Below, piece by piece: positions 40,832-43,515 of a DNA stretch of 43,515 nucleotides. The stretch is from Terriglobales bacterium (GTDB taxonomy: Bacteria; Acidobacteriota; Terriglobia; Terriglobales; Acidobacteriaceae). The notes beneath the pieces were generated by a model. That model did no database searches, was not told the DNA's origin, and saw only the letters and a list, made by a program, of their open reading frames with translations. Where the stretch lies: NCBI GenBank assembly GCA_035487355.1, contig DATHMF010000041.1, positions 1 to 43,515 on the forward strand. The letters are read 5' to 3'. How positions within the stretch are numbered: the first letter of the stretch is position 1; each line of letters opens with the position of its first letter. The translations under genes were made by a program, and so were the position numbers.

Positions 40832-43515
40832 ATGACAAGATCATTTCTCCTCTTCTCTCTGCTGGCAATCTCGATTGCTTCCGCTGCCGAAGCACCTCAA
40901 CGTTCGGTCAAAAATACAGCCATTAAAAACAGTCCTGCAAAAGCGCCAGACCGCAGCGCCGAAGCCCTTCATGCCAACAATCTAGGCACGGCTTATATGA
41001 ACCAGCAGCAGTTCAAACACGCGTTGGAGCTTTTCCGGCGAGCAGCGCTGCTTGATCCGAGACTGGAAGCAGCCAGGGTGAATCAGGGTATTGCTTTGCT
41101 GAACTTGCAGCAATATCGTCCTGCACTTTTCGTACTGGAGGGGATCACCAAAACTGCTCCCAGCAACGCGCGCGCCTGGTATAACATCGGACTTATCTAC
41201 AAGAATCAAGGGGACGCGCAAAAGGCGCTCGAAGCGTTCCAACGTGTCGCTAAGCTTGAGCCTGACGATCCCAACGTCTTTTACTTTCTGGGCGTCGTGT
41301 TTTCTCAAGCCGGAGAACAGAAAGAGGCCATTACCGCATTTCAGCACGCCCTTGAGCTCAATCAGTTCCATGTCTCAGCTGAGTTTGGGCTCTCCCGCGC
41401 GTTTCAGCGCACCGGCGATAGCGAGAAGGCGCGTGAACATCTCGCGCGTTTTCAGCACTTGACCCAAACCAAATTGGGCTCGCCTATGAGCCTGGTTTAC
41501 GGCGATCAAGGCAGGCTCTCACTTGCCGTGCAGGCTGGCAACGCCGCAGCGCCTTCTGCAACACCCATCCGAGTCCGCTTCACTGATGCCACGCGAGATG
41601 CCGGCCTGGCTTTCTTTCCGCCCGCAACCGACGCGAAACCCAGCCAACTGGGCTCTGGCGCCTGCTTCTTTGATCTCGACAACGATGGACACCCTGATCT
41701 TTTTATTGCCAATGGCGGCCCGTTGGGAGGCGCAGCTCTTTTCCATAATCTGGGCAACGGAAAATTTGAAGACATTACTCGAAAGGCAGGAGTTGATCCT
41801 GCATGGCATGGAATTGCCTGCGCCGCGGGCGATTATGACAATGACGGCCATACCGACCTGGCTCTCAGCACGCCGGAGCAAGTCTTGATTCTCCACAACG
41901 AAGGAGATGGAACGCTGAAGAATGTAACCGATGCCGTGGGCATCCATATGCAGAGTCATCCAGTTGGCCTGACGTTTGTTGACTACGATCACGATGGTGA
42001 CATTGACCTCTATGTATCCAGCAGCGAAGCCGGCAAGAGCGTTCTGTGGCGGAACAATGGCAACAGCACATTTACTGAAGTCACTGCTGAAACTGGTCTC
42101 GCGGCAAACGCGGTCAGTTACGGAATCACGCCAACCGATTTTAATAATGATCGTGCGATTGACTTAGTCTCCGCCTCCAGCCCGAAGCCCGAATTGTTCT
42201 TGAATCCACGTGAGGGTAAGTGGGTCGCGACCGATTTATGGCCGCAGACCGAACTTGCGCCAGTGGTGGCTGTCGTGACTCTGGACTTCAACAAAGATGA
42301 CTGGATGGATATAGCTCTCGCGCATGATGGCGCGCCTGGCATTACGCTGTGGCGAAATCAAAATGGCAAGAATGTTGAGCAGGTGAAGCTCCCACTTCCG
42401 GACTGGAGCCGAGCCTGGGGGATCGTAGCCCTGGACTACGACAACGACGGCTGGATTGACCTCGCTGCGGTGGGCGAAACGAAAGATGGACGCGGCGAAA
42501 TACGCCTGTTCCGCAACCTCGGACCACAGGGTTTTAAAGATGTCACGACCGATGTTGGTCTCGATAGCGTAAAGCTGACCTCTCCGCGCGCATTGCTTAC
42601 TGCCGATGTTGACGGAGACGGCGCTGCCGATCTGCTCATCATTCAGGACCATGCACCCCCGGTTCTCCTGCGCAATGATGGTGGCAATCAGAACCATTTT
42701 CTCCGCATCGCTCTTACTGGACTGGCTGATAACAAGAGCGCCATTGGAACCAAGGTGGAGGTCTTTGCCGGCACGCTGTGGCAGAAGTGGGAGATCAGTG
42801 GCTCCGGATATCTTAGCCAGAGTTCAACCGATTTGCTGGTTGGCCTGGGGAAGGAAGCTCACGTTGACACCGTACGCTTGCTCTGGCCAACGGGCGTGGT
42901 GCAGGATGAAGTTGAATTGGCCGCCAACAGGGCTCATAAGATTAGTGAAATTGACCGAAGGGGCAGCTCCTGTCCCCTGCTCTTTGCCTGGGATGGCACA
43001 CGCTATCGTTTTATTGCAGATATGATCGGCGCCGGAGTGCTCGGCCACTGGGTAGGGCCGGGAGAACGCAACATTCCCGATTCCACTGAATATATAAAAG
43101 TAAATGGCGAACTCGTTCGACCACGTAATGGCCTTTTAAGTTTCCGCTTCATGGAGCCGATGGAAGAGGTCGTCTATCTTGACCAGGCACGGCTGCTTGC
43201 AATTGATCATCCGGCGGATTTAGAGGTCTATCCCAACGAGTATTTCGCGAGCAACCCTCCCTTTCCTGAATTCAAGGTGATTGCCAGCCGCAATGCACGT
43301 CCACCTGCCGGGGCCTGGGACGACCTTGGCAACGACGTTCTGGAACTGCTCAGCAAGCGAGATCGCAATTATCTCGCCGATTTTGAGCTCTTGCCTTACA
43401 AGGGATTCACCCGGCCGCATTCCCTGGAGATTGAGTTGCCATCCCCCTATCAGGGTGGGCCGCTCCGGCTCTTAATGTACGGTTATATCGAATACTTCAT
43501 GGCGAACTCCATGTA
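40832..43515 (+). CDS. TPR/FG-GAP/ASPIC-UnbV protein, 3' end outside the window
   Basis: At least 894 residues, cut by the window edge. A signal peptide (FLLFSLLAISIASAAEA) precedes about four TPRs (about 44-200: NLGTAYMNQQQFKHALELF, ARAWYNIGLIYKNQGDAQKA). An FG-GAP propeller follows with DLDNDGHPDLF, DYDNDGHTDLA and DVDGDGAADLL calcium loops. An ASPIC domain comes at about 636-690 (IGTKVEVFAGTLW, GYLSQSSTDLLVGLG, LLWPTGVVQDE), then a C-terminal segment (LFAWDGTRYRFIADMIGAG, GPGERNIPDSTEY) seen in long family members. ATG 40832 fits the signal peptide but has a weak ribosome site. It is divergent from the cytochrome gene, with the perfect dyad between them. Confidence 0.9.
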   Translation, partial: MTRSFLLFSLLAISIASAAEAPQRSVKNTAIKNSPAKAPDRSAEALHANNLGTAYMNQQQFKHALELFRRAALLDPRLEAARVNQGIALLNLQQYRPALFVLEGITKTAPSNARAWYNIGLIYKNQGDAQKALEAFQRVAKLEPDDPNVFYFLGVVFSQAGEQKEAITAFQHALELNQFHVSAEFGLSRAFQRTGDSEKAREHLARFQHLTQTKLGSPMSLVYGDQGRLSLAVQAGNAAAPSATPIRVRFTDATRDAGLAFFPPATDAKPSQLGSGACFFDLDNDGHPDLFIANGGPLGGAALFHNLGNGKFEDITRKAGVDPAWHGIACAAGDYDNDGHTDLALSTPEQVLILHNEGDGTLKNVTDAVGIHMQSHPVGLTFVDYDHDGDIDLYVSSSEAGKSVLWRNNGNSTFTEVTAETGLAANAVSYGITPTDFNNDRAIDLVSASSPKPELFLNPREGKWVATDLWPQTELAPVVAVVTLDFNKDDWMDIALAHDGAPGITLWRNQNGKNVEQVKLPLPDWSRAWGIVALDYDNDGWIDLAAVGETKDGRGEIRLFRNLGPQGFKDVTTDVGLDSVKLTSPRALLTADVDGDGAADLLIIQDHAPPVLLRNDGGNQNHFLRIALTGLADNKSAIGTKVEVFAGTLWQKWEISGSGYLSQSSTDLLVGLGKEAHVDTVRLLWPTGVVQDEVELAANRAHKISEIDRRGSSCPLLFAWDGTRYRFIADMIGAGVLGHWVGPGERNIPDSTEYIKVNGELVRPRNGLLSFRFMEPMEEVVYLDQARLLAIDHPADLEVYPNEYFASNPPFPEFKVIASRNARPPAGAWDDLGNDVLELLSKRDRNYLADFELLPYKGFTRPHSLEIELPSPYQGGPLRLLMYGYIEYFMANSM

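Overview
The window looks like a chromosomal segment of an Acidobacteriota member, probably Terriglobia/Koribacter-like. This is inferred from gene content and not from any marker search. The pointers are an Oar-type TonB-dependent receptor with an N-terminal carboxypeptidase-regulatory-like domain, several CRTAC1/ASPIC-UnbV proteins, a winged-helix/TPR membrane regulator, YVTN and IWVAN beta-propeller secretory proteins, and a TlpA-like thioredoxin.

Layout. (1) Positions 1-5.7 kb, minus strand: a phosphate-starvation locus reading phoU, phoB, phoR, a second phoU-like gene and pstS, with the first codons of another gene at the very edge (pstC by context). Three promoters carry direct repeats with an 11-base period that look like Pho boxes. 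(2) 5.80-5.88 kb: an initiator tRNA-Met. (3) 6.1-13.2 kb, minus strand: three secreted beta-propeller proteins, one with about 16 YVTN blades and two tandem paralogues with seven IWVAN blades each, plus a decayed blade fragment. (4) 13.7-16.9 kb, plus strand: a small protein with an NHLP (nitrile-hydratase-like) leader fold, then a large winged-helix/membrane/TPR regulator. (5) 17.4-23.8 kb: a potassium-transport locus with a UspA-like protein, kdpE, an extra 28-residue membrane peptide, kdpF, kdpA, kdpB and kdpC. No kdpD is present. KdpE-like repeat arrays lie before kdpE and before kdpF.

(6) 24-26.6 kb: a membrane-anchored methyltransferase, apparently starting at CTG, and an amidase-signature enzyme. 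(7) 26.6-30.1 kb: a three-gene nucleotide-sugar cassette (4,6-dehydratase, NeuC-like hydrolysing 2-epimerase, DegT-type aminotransferase) that ends against a broken methyltransferase gene. It looks like part of a legionaminate/bacillosamine-type pathway. (8) 30.4-43.5 kb: a coordinated cell-envelope/redox region. On the minus strand, a five-haem cytochrome-TPR membrane protein and an ASPIC protein form one unit, a TlpA-like thioredoxin and an outer-membrane barrel form a second, and a TonB-dependent receptor with a Met-rich segment forms a third. A divergent TPR-ASPIC protein runs off the right end.

The most interesting signal is in region 8. Three promoters share a 16-base dyad (TAGTAT-N4-ATACTA or one mismatch from it) that overlaps a TATACT -10-like hexamer. 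Two of these promoters lie in a 115-base duplicated block with 108 identical positions. This implies one regulon linking the receptor, the thioredoxin/barrel pair, the multihaem cytochrome and the ASPIC proteins. In the same region the barrel gene has an in-frame TGA exactly between its signal peptide and its mature part.
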